DNA from: Methylocapsa aurea
GTDB lineage: Bacteria; Pseudomonadota; Alphaproteobacteria; Rhizobiales; Beijerinckiaceae
Direction: 5' to 3'
DNA: 32,458 bases
Assembly (NCBI RefSeq): GCF_000746085.1
Contig: NZ_KN050806.1
Span: forward strand, 10,835 to 43,292
Part shown: piece by piece, positions 8,185 to 18,764 of the stretch
Position numbering within the stretch: position 1 is the first letter of the stretch
Layout: each line of letters begins with the position of its first letter
The notes under the pieces: generated by a model
Told to the model about the DNA's origin: nothing
Databases searched by the model: none
Seen by the model: only the letters and a program-made list of their open reading frames with translations
Program-made: the position numbers and the translations under genes

Positions 8185-9015
8185 ATGAACGTTCAAGCGA
8201 CCACCCCCGCCACCATTGATCTCGCTGCGATCAAGAGCCGCCAGCAGGCGGCCTGGGCTTCCGGCGACTACGCCATAATAGGCACGTCGTTGCAGATCGT
8301 CGGCGAAATGCTCTGCGAGGCCGTCGATCTCCGCAGCAACCAGCGCGTCCTCGATGTCGCCGCCGGCAACGGCAATGCGACGCTCGCCGCGGCCCGCCGC
8401 TTTGCCGACGTCGTGTCGACGGACTATGTCGGCGCGCTTCTCGAGCGCGGGCGCGAACGCGCCAAAGCCGACCGCCTGCCGGTCACGTTTCAGGAAGCCG
8501 ATGCGGAAGCTCTTCCCTTCGCAGATGCAAGCTTCGATGTCGTCCTTTCAACCTTTGGCGTCATGTTCACGCCAAATCAGCAACAAGCCGCAAGCGAACT
8601 TATGCGCGTCTGCCGCCCGGGCGGTAAGATCGGAATGGCCAACTGGACGCCGGGGAGCTTCATCGGCCAATTGTTCAAAACCATCGGCAAATATGTTCCC
8701 CCTGCGCCCGGCGTGAAGTCGCCGGCGCTTTGGGGCAGCATGGCGCATCTTGAAACGCTGTTCGGCTCGAGCGCGACCGTCGCGGCAAAGAGCAGGAACT
8801 TTGTCTTCCGCTATAAGTCGCCTGAGCATTGGGTCGAGACGTTCCGCAGCTACTACGGCCCGATCGTGAAGGCCTTCGCGGCGATCGATCCGGAGGCGCG
8901 CGAGGCGCTTGAGGCCGATCTCTATGCGCTCCTCGACAAATTCAACGTCGCCGAGGACGGCGCGCTGGTCGTCCCCAGCGAATATCTCGAAGCGGTCATC
9001 ACCAAAAAGAGCTGA
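8185..9015 (+). CDS. Class I SAM-dependent methyltransferase
   Basis: The 276-residue protein has a Methyltransf_11/25 fold. Motif I is VLDVAAGNGNATL (about residues 55-67); the acidic residue that binds the SAM ribose is in STDYV; motif II/III lies around EADAEALPFADASFDVV and LMRVCRPGGKIGMANW. The substrate cannot be told from sequence. UbiE-like quinone or small-molecule methylation is possible, but no ubiE-specific context is present. The RBS GAAGGA precedes the ATG at 8185. It sits downstream of DUF4242 in the same direction and may be controlled by the divergent AraC regulator. Confidence 0.88.
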   Translation: MNVQATTPATIDLAAIKSRQQAAWASGDYAIIGTSLQIVGEMLCEAVDLRSNQRVLDVAAGNGNATLAAARRFADVVSTDYVGALLERGRERAKADRLPVTFQEADAEALPFADASFDVVLSTFGVMFTPNQQQAASELMRVCRPGGKIGMANWTPGSFIGQLFKTIGKYVPPAPGVKSPALWGSMAHLETLFGSSATVAAKSRNFVFRYKSPEHWVETFRSYYGPIVKAFAAIDPEAREALEADLYALLDKFNVAEDGALVVPSEYLEAVITKKS

Positions 9016-9030
9016 TCCCAGGCATAGAGG

Positions 9031-9048
9031 CGCGGCGGACGCGCCGCG
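9031..9048 (+). terminator. GC hairpin after the methyltransferase gene
   Basis: Arms CGCGGCG and CGCCGCG enclose a 4-base loop, 15 bp after the methyltransferase stop. The following sequence is only mildly T-rich (TTCGCCCTCTT), so intrinsic termination is possible but not certain. It also lies downstream of the convergent metH gene. Confidence 0.4.
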
Positions 9049-9175
9049 TTCGCCCTCTTGAATGTGACCCAAATAGAAAAGGATTGCGTCCGCGGCGCTT
9101 GCATGATCGACAGTCCCCTTTGGGCAAGCCGCAGGTTGATGATCGGCGGGTTATCCTTAGGAGATCCTTGCTCGC

Positions 9176-12919
<3,744 letters not shown>

Positions 12920-13837
12920 TCAGGCGGCCTTTTGCTCGAGTTTCGGCCGAAGCCCCAAAAGATGGCAGATCGCATAGACGAGATCGGCGCGGTTCATCGT
13001 GTAGAAATGAAAATCCCTGACGCCATGATCGACGAGATCGAGGACCTGTTCGGCGGCGACCGTCGCGGCGACGAGGCGGCGCGTCTGCGGATCATCGTCG
13101 AGGCCCTCGAAACGATCGGCCAGCCATTGCGGAACGCTGGCCCCGGCCTGCTTGGCGAAACGCGCGGTTTGCTTGAAGCTTTGCACCGGCACGATGCCCG
13201 GAATGATCGGAATATCGATGCCGCGCGCGCGGACCTTGTCGAGAAAGCGGAGGTAGATGTCGTTTTCGAAAAAGAATTGCGTGATCGCCCGGCTCGCGCC
13301 CGCTTCGATCTTGCCTTGCAAGACATCGATGTCGTGCTCGACCGAGGCGCTTTCGGGATGGCTCTCCGGATAGGCGCTGACCGACACTTCGAAATCGGCG
13401 ACCCGCCTGATCCCGGCGACGAGCGCGGCGGAATTTTCATAGCCGTCCGGATGCGGACGAAACTTCGAGCCAATGCCCTCTTGCGGGTCGCCGCGCAGCG
13501 CGACAATGTGGCGAACTCCGGCGTCCCAATAGCCCTGGACGATGGCGTCGATCTCCTCGCGCGCGGCGGCGACGCAGGTGAGATGCGCGGCCGGCTTGAC
13601 CGAAGTCTCCCGCACGATGCGCGCGACCGTCGCATGGGTGCGCTCGCGGGTCGAGCCGCCGGCGCCGTAAGTGACCGAGACGAAGCTTGGCCCCAGCGGC
13701 GCAAGGCGATTGATCGACTCCCAAAGAGTCTCCTCCATGGCCTCCGTCTTCGGCGGAAAAAACTCGAAGGAGACGCGAATGTCATGACAGAGCGTGCGAC
13801 TCGCGCGCGGAAAATCACAGGACAGGTTTTCGCTCAT
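12920..13837 (-). CDS. metF: 5,10-methylenetetrahydrofolate reductase
   Basis: MetF reduces 5,10-methylene-THF to 5-methyl-THF with FAD, supplying the methyl donor for MetH. The product is 305 residues from the ATG at 13837. Signature segments are VSFEFFPPKTEAMEETLW, FVSVTYGAGGSTRERT, HIVALRGDP and the FAD/folate region AITQFFFEND. The start is chosen because ATG 13837 overlaps the stop of the upstream regulator gene as ATGA; the frame runs further upstream but only inside that gene. The length is normal for the family. It abuts metH. Confidence 0.96.
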   Translation of the reverse strand: MSENLSCDFPRASRTLCHDIRVSFEFFPPKTEAMEETLWESINRLAPLGPSFVSVTYGAGGSTRERTHATVARIVRETSVKPAAHLTCVAAAREEIDAIVQGYWDAGVRHIVALRGDPQEGIGSKFRPHPDGYENSAALVAGIRRVADFEVSVSAYPESHPESASVEHDIDVLQGKIEAGASRAITQFFFENDIYLRFLDKVRARGIDIPIIPGIVPVQSFKQTARFAKQAGASVPQWLADRFEGLDDDPQTRRLVAATVAAEQVLDLVDHGVRDFHFYTMNRADLVYAICHLLGLRPKLEQKAA

Positions 13838-14844
13838 GCAACTTCTCGCGCGGTTAAGGGAAGAGGATCGGCGATCATGCGGCGGTCGCGGCCAAGCCAC
13901 AGAGAAACCGTGAGCTTGCCGCCCTCGGCCGCGTCGGGCACAAGGTCGCGCCTTGCGACAAATTCCAATCCCGCCGCCGCGAAGAATCCCGCGACCTCCT
14001 CGGCGCCAAAGCCAAGCCGCCGATGCGCATGCGCCGCGCGCAGATTCTCCTCCGCATGCGGGGCGAAATCGACGATGATCAGACGCCCTCCCGGACGCAA
14101 GGCGCGCGTCGCCTCGCGAATTGCGCGCAAGGGATCGTCGAGATAATGCAGGACCTGGTGCATGATGACGAGATCGTAGAAGTCGGGCTCGACAGGCAAG
14201 GCGTAAATATCGCCCTGGCGCAATTGCACATTGCGCAATCCCGCCCGCTCCAGCCGCACGCGGGCGCCGCTCAACATTTGCGGCGACTGATCGACCCCAA
14301 CCGCGCGGGTCGCGAGCGGCGCTAGAAGCTCGAGCATGCGGCCGGCGCCGGTTCCAAGATCGAGCAAAGTTTGCACCGGACGCGCGCCGATGGCCTCGAC
14401 GATCGCCGCCTCGACCCGCTCCTCAGGGATATGCATGGCCCGCACCTCATCCCAGTTTGCCGCATGGGAGGCGAAATAGCGCGCAGCCTGCTCGGCGCGC
14501 GCTTGGCGCACCTCCGCGAGCCGCGCCCGGTCCGCGAGGAGATGGGCGTCGCCCGGCGCAAGCCGCGCGATGATGTCGCGGGCGAAGCCCGCCGCTGGCC
14601 CGCTTTGAGCGATGAGAAAGAAAACCCAGGCGCCTTCGCGATGGCGCTCGACAAGCCCCGCCTCGGCGAGAAGCTTCAGATGGCGGGAAACCCGCGGCTG
14701 CGACTGGCCGAGAATGGTGACGAGTTCGCTCACCGTCAGCTCCGCTTCCGCGAGAAGGGCGAGCAAACGCAAGCGCGTCGCTTCGCCGGCCGCGGTCAAG
14801 GCCGCGAGAATGGCGTCGAAAGGCGCGTGTCCGGACTGAGGCAT
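13834..14844 (-). CDS. ArsR-type regulator fused to SAM methyltransferase domain (SahR-like)
   Basis: The 336-residue protein has an ArsR winged helix-turn-helix at about 10-95 (ATRLRLLALLAEAELTVSEL, then SQPRVSRHLKLLAEAGLVER) and a class I methyltransferase fold at about 140-320, with motif I LLDLGTGAGRM at 160-170. This architecture upstream of methionine-cycle genes matches SahR-type regulators, which sense S-adenosylhomocysteine through the methyltransferase-like domain. Whether this one still methylates anything is unknown. The ATG at 14844 has AGGAAGGAG just upstream. It overlaps metF by 4 bp (ATGA), so it is the first gene of the operon and probably autoregulated through the palindrome at 14874-14905. 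Confidence 0.92.
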   Translation of the reverse strand: MPQSGHAPFDAILAALTAAGEATRLRLLALLAEAELTVSELVTILGQSQPRVSRHLKLLAEAGLVERHREGAWVFFLIAQSGPAAGFARDIIARLAPGDAHLLADRARLAEVRQARAEQAARYFASHAANWDEVRAMHIPEERVEAAIVEAIGARPVQTLLDLGTGAGRMLELLAPLATRAVGVDQSPQMLSGARVRLERAGLRNVQLRQGDIYALPVEPDFYDLVIMHQVLHYLDDPLRAIREATRALRPGGRLIIVDFAPHAEENLRAAHAHRRLGFGAEEVAGFFAAAGLEFVARRDLVPDAAEGGKLTVSLWLGRDRRMIADPLPLTAREVA

Positions 14845-14873
14845 GGCGCTCCTTCCTCAATGACCCAAGGAAA

Positions 14874-14905
14874 CTTTATACATGCATATATATTTATATG
14901 TAAAG
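14874..14905 (-). promoter_or_regulatory. Promoter with overlapping imperfect palindrome for the met operon
   Basis: On the minus strand TTTACA (14904-14899) and TATAAA (14880-14875) form a sigma-70-like promoter with an 18-bp spacer. The same 32 bp form an imperfect inverted repeat with CTTTA/TAAAG ends in otherwise GC-rich DNA. An operator over the promoter fits repression by the ArsR-type product encoded 30 bp downstream. Confidence 0.65.
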
Positions 14906-15005
14906 ATTCGAATTGGACATCACCTTATTTTTCCGCCTTGGTTCGGCCGTCGCCGGAGGTTAGGGTAAGGACGCATCGCAACGCTCGACGCGAAAGGTCG
15001 CATCA

Positions 15006-15236
15006 ATGAAAACTGCTCTGTCCTGGATTATCGCCGGCGCCTTCGCTTTTTCCCTCGGCCAAGCCGCAGTTGCGGAAGTTGTGGCACCGAAGCCCGCGGC
15101 GACCCTGGAGAAACCCAGCGCGCTGACCGACGCGGAGAAGAAAGCCAAGGCCAAGGAATGTTCGGATCTCGCCGACGCCAAGAAACTGCACGGCGAGGCG
15201 CGCAAGGCATTTCGCGCGAAATGCAAGAAAGGCTGA
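15006..15236 (+). CDS. PsiF-like small periplasmic protein
   Basis: The 76-residue protein has an N-terminal signal peptide (MKTALSWIIAGAFAFSLGQA, cleavage probably near AVA-E) and a lysine-rich tail with one PsiF-type repeat, ECSDLADAKKLHGEARKAF followed by RAKCKK. E. coli PsiF is a phosphate-starvation-inducible periplasmic protein of unknown function; this gene shares only the repeat. The two Cys of the repeat could form a disulfide. It is transcribed divergently from the met operon with 161 bp between the starts. A weak RBS (AAAGG) lies upstream. Confidence 0.8.
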   Translation: MKTALSWIIAGAFAFSLGQAAVAEVVAPKPAATLEKPSALTDAEKKAKAKECSDLADAKKLHGEARKAFRAKCKKG

Positions 15237-15243
15237 GCGTAGG

Positions 15244-15290
15244 GCATGACGCCAAGCAGGCTCAGACTTTTTGAATAAGATCATGCGTCA
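15244..15290. repeat. Short gcatgacgc-type palindromic remnant
   Basis: GCATGACGC at 15244-15252 is the reverse complement of GCGTCATGC at 18747-18755, and TGACGC (15247-15252) can pair with GCGTCA (15285-15290). This is probably a short or decayed member of the same dispersed repeat family seen after the DUF2125 gene. Confidence 0.5.
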
Positions 15291-15340
15291 ACGAGAGAAT
15301 AGGTTGGATGCCAGCCTTACGATATCGCGGCTCCAAAAAG

Positions 15341-15360
15341 GGCGCCGTCGCGACGGCGCC
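15341..15360. terminator. Perfect 20-bp GC palindrome, terminator-like on minus strand
   Basis: GGCGCCGTCG is followed directly by its complement CGACGGCGCC. It is preceded on the plus strand by AAAAAG, so a minus-strand transcript would read hairpin then CTTTTT. No minus-strand gene ends here, so it may instead act after the PsiF-like gene or be part of a repeat. The rest of the gene-free stretch 15237-15582 holds only the repeat remnant at 15244 and no convincing ORF. Confidence 0.4.
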
Positions 15361-15582
15361 TGAGGGCATCCTCCTTGCAATGTTTTGAGAGGCGCTCAGC
15401 GCATTCACGGCGATGCGTCGCCGATGCGACCCGGCCGCGCTTTACGCGCGGGGACCCTCCGTATAAGGAAGCGGCGCGCACATAAATTTCTCTGCGCTCC
15501 TCCTCGCGATCGGACCGGCTCGCCGCGACGCATCCTCACGGCGGGCGCTCATTTTGACGCCTGGCTCACAGATCGAACCCGC

Positions 15583-16353
15583 ATGATTTTGCTTCGCTCG
15601 CTCCTCTTCATCCTCCTTTTTTACCTGCTCACGACGGTTCTCGCGATTTTAGGGCTGCCGGTCCTCTTGCTGAGTCGCCACGCCGTTCAAAATCTCGCGC
15701 GGTTCTGGGCGCGCTCATCGATCTGGCTTCTCGACAAAATCTGCCGGACCAAAGTCGAATTCCGCGGCCTCGAACATCTGCCGCAAGGCGGCTGCATCAT
15801 CGCCGCGAAACATCAGTCCACGCTCGAAACCCTTGCTCTCACCACAATCACGAGCGACTTCAGCTACGTGCTCAAGCGCGAACTGCTGTCGATCCCGATA
15901 TTCGGCTGGTATCTCAAAGGCGCCGAGCAAATCGCCCTCGACCGCGCCAAACGCGGCCAAGCCTTGGCCGATCTGACCAAGCAAGTCAGCGAAGCCGTTG
16001 CGAAAGGCCGGCAGATTTTCATTTTTCCGGAGGGCACGCGCAAGGCCGCAGGCGCTCCGCCCGACTATAAGTCAGGCGTCGCCCATCTCTATGTCTCGAC
16101 CTCGGCCATCTGCGCGCCGGTTGCGCTGAACTCTGGATTGTTCTGGCCGCGCCGTGGCCTTTCGATCCAGCCCGGCGTCGCCGTGATCGCCTTCCTCGAG
16201 CCGATCCAGCCAGGGCTCGACAAGCAGGGCTTCATGAGCCTGCTGCAAGATCGGATCGAAGCCGCGACGGCCGACCTCATCGCCGAGTCGCTCGCCAACG
16301 ATCCGTCCTTGAAGAACGCCTTGGCGGAACGGCTGGGCCCAGCCGTTCCCTAA
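15583..16353 (+). CDS. plsC: 1-acyl-sn-glycerol-3-phosphate acyltransferase (PlsC family)
   Basis: PlsC acylates lysophosphatidic acid to phosphatidic acid at the inner membrane. The product is 256 residues from the ATG at 15583. The frame is open to 15385, but that stretch is Arg-rich and unlike the family, while the downstream start gives a membrane helix at once (about residues 3-30). The acyltransferase motif I is His77-QSTL-Glu82, an HX4E variant of the usual HX4D. Motif II is around YVLKRELLSIPIFGWYLK and motif III is FPEGTRK (148-154). The family is clear; substrate preference (PlsC versus another lysophospholipid acyltransferase) is not. Confidence 0.88.
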   Translation: MILLRSLLFILLFYLLTTVLAILGLPVLLLSRHAVQNLARFWARSSIWLLDKICRTKVEFRGLEHLPQGGCIIAAKHQSTLETLALTTITSDFSYVLKRELLSIPIFGWYLKGAEQIALDRAKRGQALADLTKQVSEAVAKGRQIFIFPEGTRKAAGAPPDYKSGVAHLYVSTSAICAPVALNSGLFWPRRGLSIQPGVAVIAFLEPIQPGLDKQGFMSLLQDRIEAATADLIAESLANDPSLKNALAERLGPAVP

Positions 16354-16392
16354 AAGCACAAGGCAAATCGTGAGAACGCCCCCTGAACATGG

Positions 16393-16420
16393 TTGACAAA
16401 GCCTTCTAATGTTCTATGTT
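16393..16420 (+). promoter_or_regulatory. Sigma-70-like promoter of the 16452 gene
   Basis: TTGACA (16393-16398) and TATGTT (16415-16420) are separated by 16 bp. The predicted start near 16427 would leave a leader of about 25 nt before the ATG at 16452. The -10 element lies inside the putative LexA box. Confidence 0.6.
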
Positions 16421-16425
16421 TGTTC
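16411..16425 (+). promoter_or_regulatory. Putative LexA (SOS) box, GTTC-N7-GTTC
   Basis: GTTC at 16411-16414, seven bases, then GTTC at 16422-16425. This direct-repeat pattern is the established LexA operator of alphaproteobacteria. It overlaps the -10 element of the promoter for the gene at 16452, where a repressor would block transcription. The short pattern can arise by chance, so its position is the main support. Confidence 0.55.
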
Positions 16426-16451
16426 TGATCTTTTGACCAGGGCATAGGGCT

Positions 16452-16916
16452 ATGGGCATTGTCGTTCAATTGCAGATCGCCGGCGACCGCCACGCGCCCC
16501 ATGCTCGGCCGACGTTTCCGGATGCCGAGCGGTTGACGCCTCCCCAAGACCGCTCCGCCGCCGCCAACGCGCCGCTCGATTGCCTCGCGGGCGGCGCGTT
16601 GGCCTCGCGCTTCCGCGCTTGGCGCGGCCTTTCGGGGCGGCGCTATGTCTGCTCGGTCTTTCCGGCATCCTGTGAGGGTCCGCTAGGCGGCTTGCCGGAA
16701 TTCAACGCCGCTGTGGCGATCGCGGTCACGGCCGATGCCTGCGGCCGCCGCTCGCGCGTCTCGGTCTTCGAACTCTGTTGGCGCGATGGACGATTCGAGG
16801 GCGATCCCAAATGCATCAGAGACGCCTTGGAGGCCGGCGCTAGCGAATGGCATGTTCACCTGCTGGCGGCCAGTCCGCAAGCAAGGCGGGCGGCGATCGA
16901 TGACCTAAGTGCATGA
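16452..16916 (+). CDS. Hypothetical protein behind a putative SOS box
   Basis: The 154-residue protein has no signal peptide or membrane segment. The first ~45 residues are Pro/Ala/Arg-rich and probably disordered. The central part has SRFRAWRGLSGRRYVCSVFP (about 52-71), then an alanine/valine-rich strand-helix region (FNAAVAIAVTADACGRRSRV) and a C-terminal helix (SPQARRAAIDDLSA). I recognise no domain family. Codon usage looks like that of its neighbours. The RBS is weak (AGGG close to the ATG). With the LexA-type box upstream it may be a DNA-damage-inducible protein, but this rests on the box alone. Confidence 0.75.
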   Translation: MGIVVQLQIAGDRHAPHARPTFPDAERLTPPQDRSAAANAPLDCLAGGALASRFRAWRGLSGRRYVCSVFPASCEGPLGGLPEFNAAVAIAVTADACGRRSRVSVFELCWRDGRFEGDPKCIRDALEAGASEWHVHLLAASPQARRAAIDDLSA

Positions 16917-16942
16917 TGACAACAAGAAGCTACAGAAATCGA

Positions 16943-17467
16943 TTAGCCGAACCGCTTCGCCAGCCATTCCAAGGTCTCGTCGCGGATGCTGAGTTCAGCG
17001 AGATGATCATGCGTATTGCGCACATAGTCGGGATTGGTTCCCGAAAGCCCGACCCCTTGCGCCACAAGCCGCGCGAGTTCGTCCCGTTCGAGCCTCCCGG
17101 CATATTGGAAATGGGTGCGATCGGCGACGTAGCAAACCGCCTCGACGATGCGCCCATCGACGAGGCGGACGGGCAGCAACGCCTCCCGATAGACGAGGGT
17201 CACCTGTTCGCGCGCGCGGAGATAGGCAAGGGTCGCGTCGGAGGCCTTGGCGGCGACGCGAAAGGCGACGCCTTTGCAAGAGCCGCCTCGGTCGAGGCCG
17301 AGCACGAGACCCGGCTGCTCCTTCGTTCCCCGATGAACATGCGAATAGATGCAGAGGGAGCGATGATAGCCGCGCACGAAGGCCCCTTGCCGCTCGGCAA
17401 AGACAAAGCCCGGCCGCCACATGAGCGAGCCATAGCCGAACACCCAAAGTTCTTCACCCAACCTCAT
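16943..17467 (-). CDS. chaC: Glutathione-specific gamma-glutamylcyclotransferase (ChaC family)
   Basis: ChaC-type enzymes cleave glutathione to 5-oxoproline and Cys-Gly in the cytosol. The product is 174 residues from the ATG at 17467, preceded by AAGGAG ten bases upstream; an ATG eight codons earlier is less likely. The substrate-binding loop FGYGSLMW lies at residues 10-17. The catalytic glutamate is probably in YLRAREQVT, followed by YREALLPVRL. The C-terminal part (GLSGTNPDYVRNTHDHLAEL) is also typical of the family. It is convergent with the hypothetical gene at 16452 and divergent from the DUF2125 gene, 90 bp away. Confidence 0.9.
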   Translation of the reverse strand: MRLGEELWVFGYGSLMWRPGFVFAERQGAFVRGYHRSLCIYSHVHRGTKEQPGLVLGLDRGGSCKGVAFRVAAKASDATLAYLRAREQVTLVYREALLPVRLVDGRIVEAVCYVADRTHFQYAGRLERDELARLVAQGVGLSGTNPDYVRNTHDHLAELSIRDETLEWLAKRFG

Positions 17468-17557
17468 TGCGAATTTGCTCCTTGGCCGCACGCGCTATAA
17501 ACGAAGAGGCGCCGCGAGAAAAGCCAAAGTCCGCGCATCCGCTGAGGGAGGAAAAAC

Positions 17558-18583
17558 ATGCCGTCCAAAGGCTCCGAGCCGAATTTTTTAACCAGGAATT
17601 TTCCGCTCCTCTTGATTGTTGGCGCCCTCGCCTTGGCGGTCGCGGGCTGGTCGATTTTCTGGTATGTCGCATCCCTCAAAGCGGAATCCGTTCTCACCGC
17701 CTGGATGGAGCGGGAGGCGAAAGTCGGGCGGAATTGGATCTGCCCTGACCGGCGCGGCGGCGGTTATCCTTTCGAAATCGAGATTTCCTGCGTCAATCCG
17801 CTTTTTCAAAGCGAAATCCTCGGCAAGAAGTTCACCGGAACCTTGCGCGGTTTCCACGCCGCGGCTCCCCTCCTCCGGCCCGAAACCATCATTGCGGAAC
17901 TGGATCCGCCCTTTACCGCCAAGACCAGCGACGGGACGTTAGATGTCATCCTGCAATGGGGCCATCTTGGCCTCGAACTCGTCAATCGACCCGAACGGCT
18001 GGCGCGCGCCGCGCTGATCGGCGAGCAAGTCACGCTGCAAGGCAAGATCGGCGACATTTCGGCGATCACGGGAGGCGTCGGCAGCTTCAATGGCTTTGCC
18101 GTGTCGACGCCTGGCCGGAAGGACAATGCATATGATTTTCGGCTGGCCGTGAACGACGCTTTGTTTCCGGCGCTGGCCAGTGCGCTCGGCCTGCAGGCCC
18201 CCATGTCGATTTCTGTTGACGGCATGATTACTCAAGCCGATTTTTCCGGCTCCGGAAAGTTCGAGGACCGAATTGAACGTTGGCGCAAGACAAGCGGCCA
18301 AATCGAACTCAAGTCCGCACGGATGACGAGCGGAAGGTCCGAATTTGACGCGCAGGGCAATCTTGATCTCGATGACGAACATCGCATTCGAGGCTCCCTC
18401 GACGCCACGATCGCGGGCTTGGACACTGCCTTGGTCCGTCTTGGCGTCGATCCGGCTACCGCCGCCGCTGGCGCGCTCGTGACGAGTTTGATGGCGCATG
18501 CGTCCATGCCGCTGACCCTCGCCGACGGCTGGCTGTCGATCGGCCCGCTGCGCACGCCTGTTCGCCTTCCGCCGCTTTACTAG
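17558..18583 (+). CDS. DUF2125 membrane-anchored protein
   Basis: The 341-residue protein has an N-terminal membrane helix at about 15-38 and a large, probably periplasmic, beta-rich region. Typical DUF2125 signatures are the WIC...GGGYPFEIEISC segment near 60-78 and the later ISVDGMITQADFSG and SARMTSGRSEFDAQGNLDLD. The family is found mostly in alphaproteobacteria and resembles AsmA/DUF945-like envelope proteins in its repeated beta pattern; its function is unknown. The RBS GAGGGAGG is close to the ATG. The stop codon TAG directly abuts the downstream palindromic repeat. Confidence 0.88.
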   Translation: MPSKGSEPNFLTRNFPLLLIVGALALAVAGWSIFWYVASLKAESVLTAWMEREAKVGRNWICPDRRGGGYPFEIEISCVNPLFQSEILGKKFTGTLRGFHAAAPLLRPETIIAELDPPFTAKTSDGTLDVILQWGHLGLELVNRPERLARAALIGEQVTLQGKIGDISAITGGVGSFNGFAVSTPGRKDNAYDFRLAVNDALFPALASALGLQAPMSISVDGMITQADFSGSGKFEDRIERWRKTSGQIELKSARMTSGRSEFDAQGNLDLDDEHRIRGSLDATIAGLDTALVRLGVDPATAAAGALVTSLMAHASMPLTLADGWLSIGPLRTPVRLPPLY

Positions 18584-18762
18584 AGCATTTTCGAACGAAG
18601 TGGATGCCGGTTCGCGTTAAGAAAATGCGATAAAATAAAGACCTAGAGCTGCTTTCCAATTCCGCCGAAACTGAAAGCGCTGGAGCGCTTTCAGGTCCCG
18701 TGGGCGAAATCAAAGACTCTAGGGCATGATGCGAGTCAATCTGAAGGCGTCATGCTCTAAAG
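18584..18762. repeat. Composite rhizobial-type palindromic repeat element
   Basis: This intergenic block holds three inverted repeats. GCATTTTC (18585-18592) pairs with GAAAATGC (18621-18628). CTGAAAGCGCT (18671-18681) pairs with AGCGCTTTCAG (18684-18694) around a 2-bp centre. GCATGATGC (18724-18732) pairs with GCGTCATGC (18747-18755) with one mismatch. The edges AGAGCATTTTCG and GCATGCTCT-like ends resemble dispersed intergenic repeats known from many Rhizobiales. It fills the whole space between the DUF2125 stop and the next convergent gene. Confidence 0.75.
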
Positions 18763-18764
18763 TT

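Noticed and set aside
15385-15582. N-terminal extension of the PlsC-like protein
   Set aside because: The extension is Arg/Pro-rich, unlike the family, and would place the membrane helix far from the start; ATG 15583 gives a normal protein.
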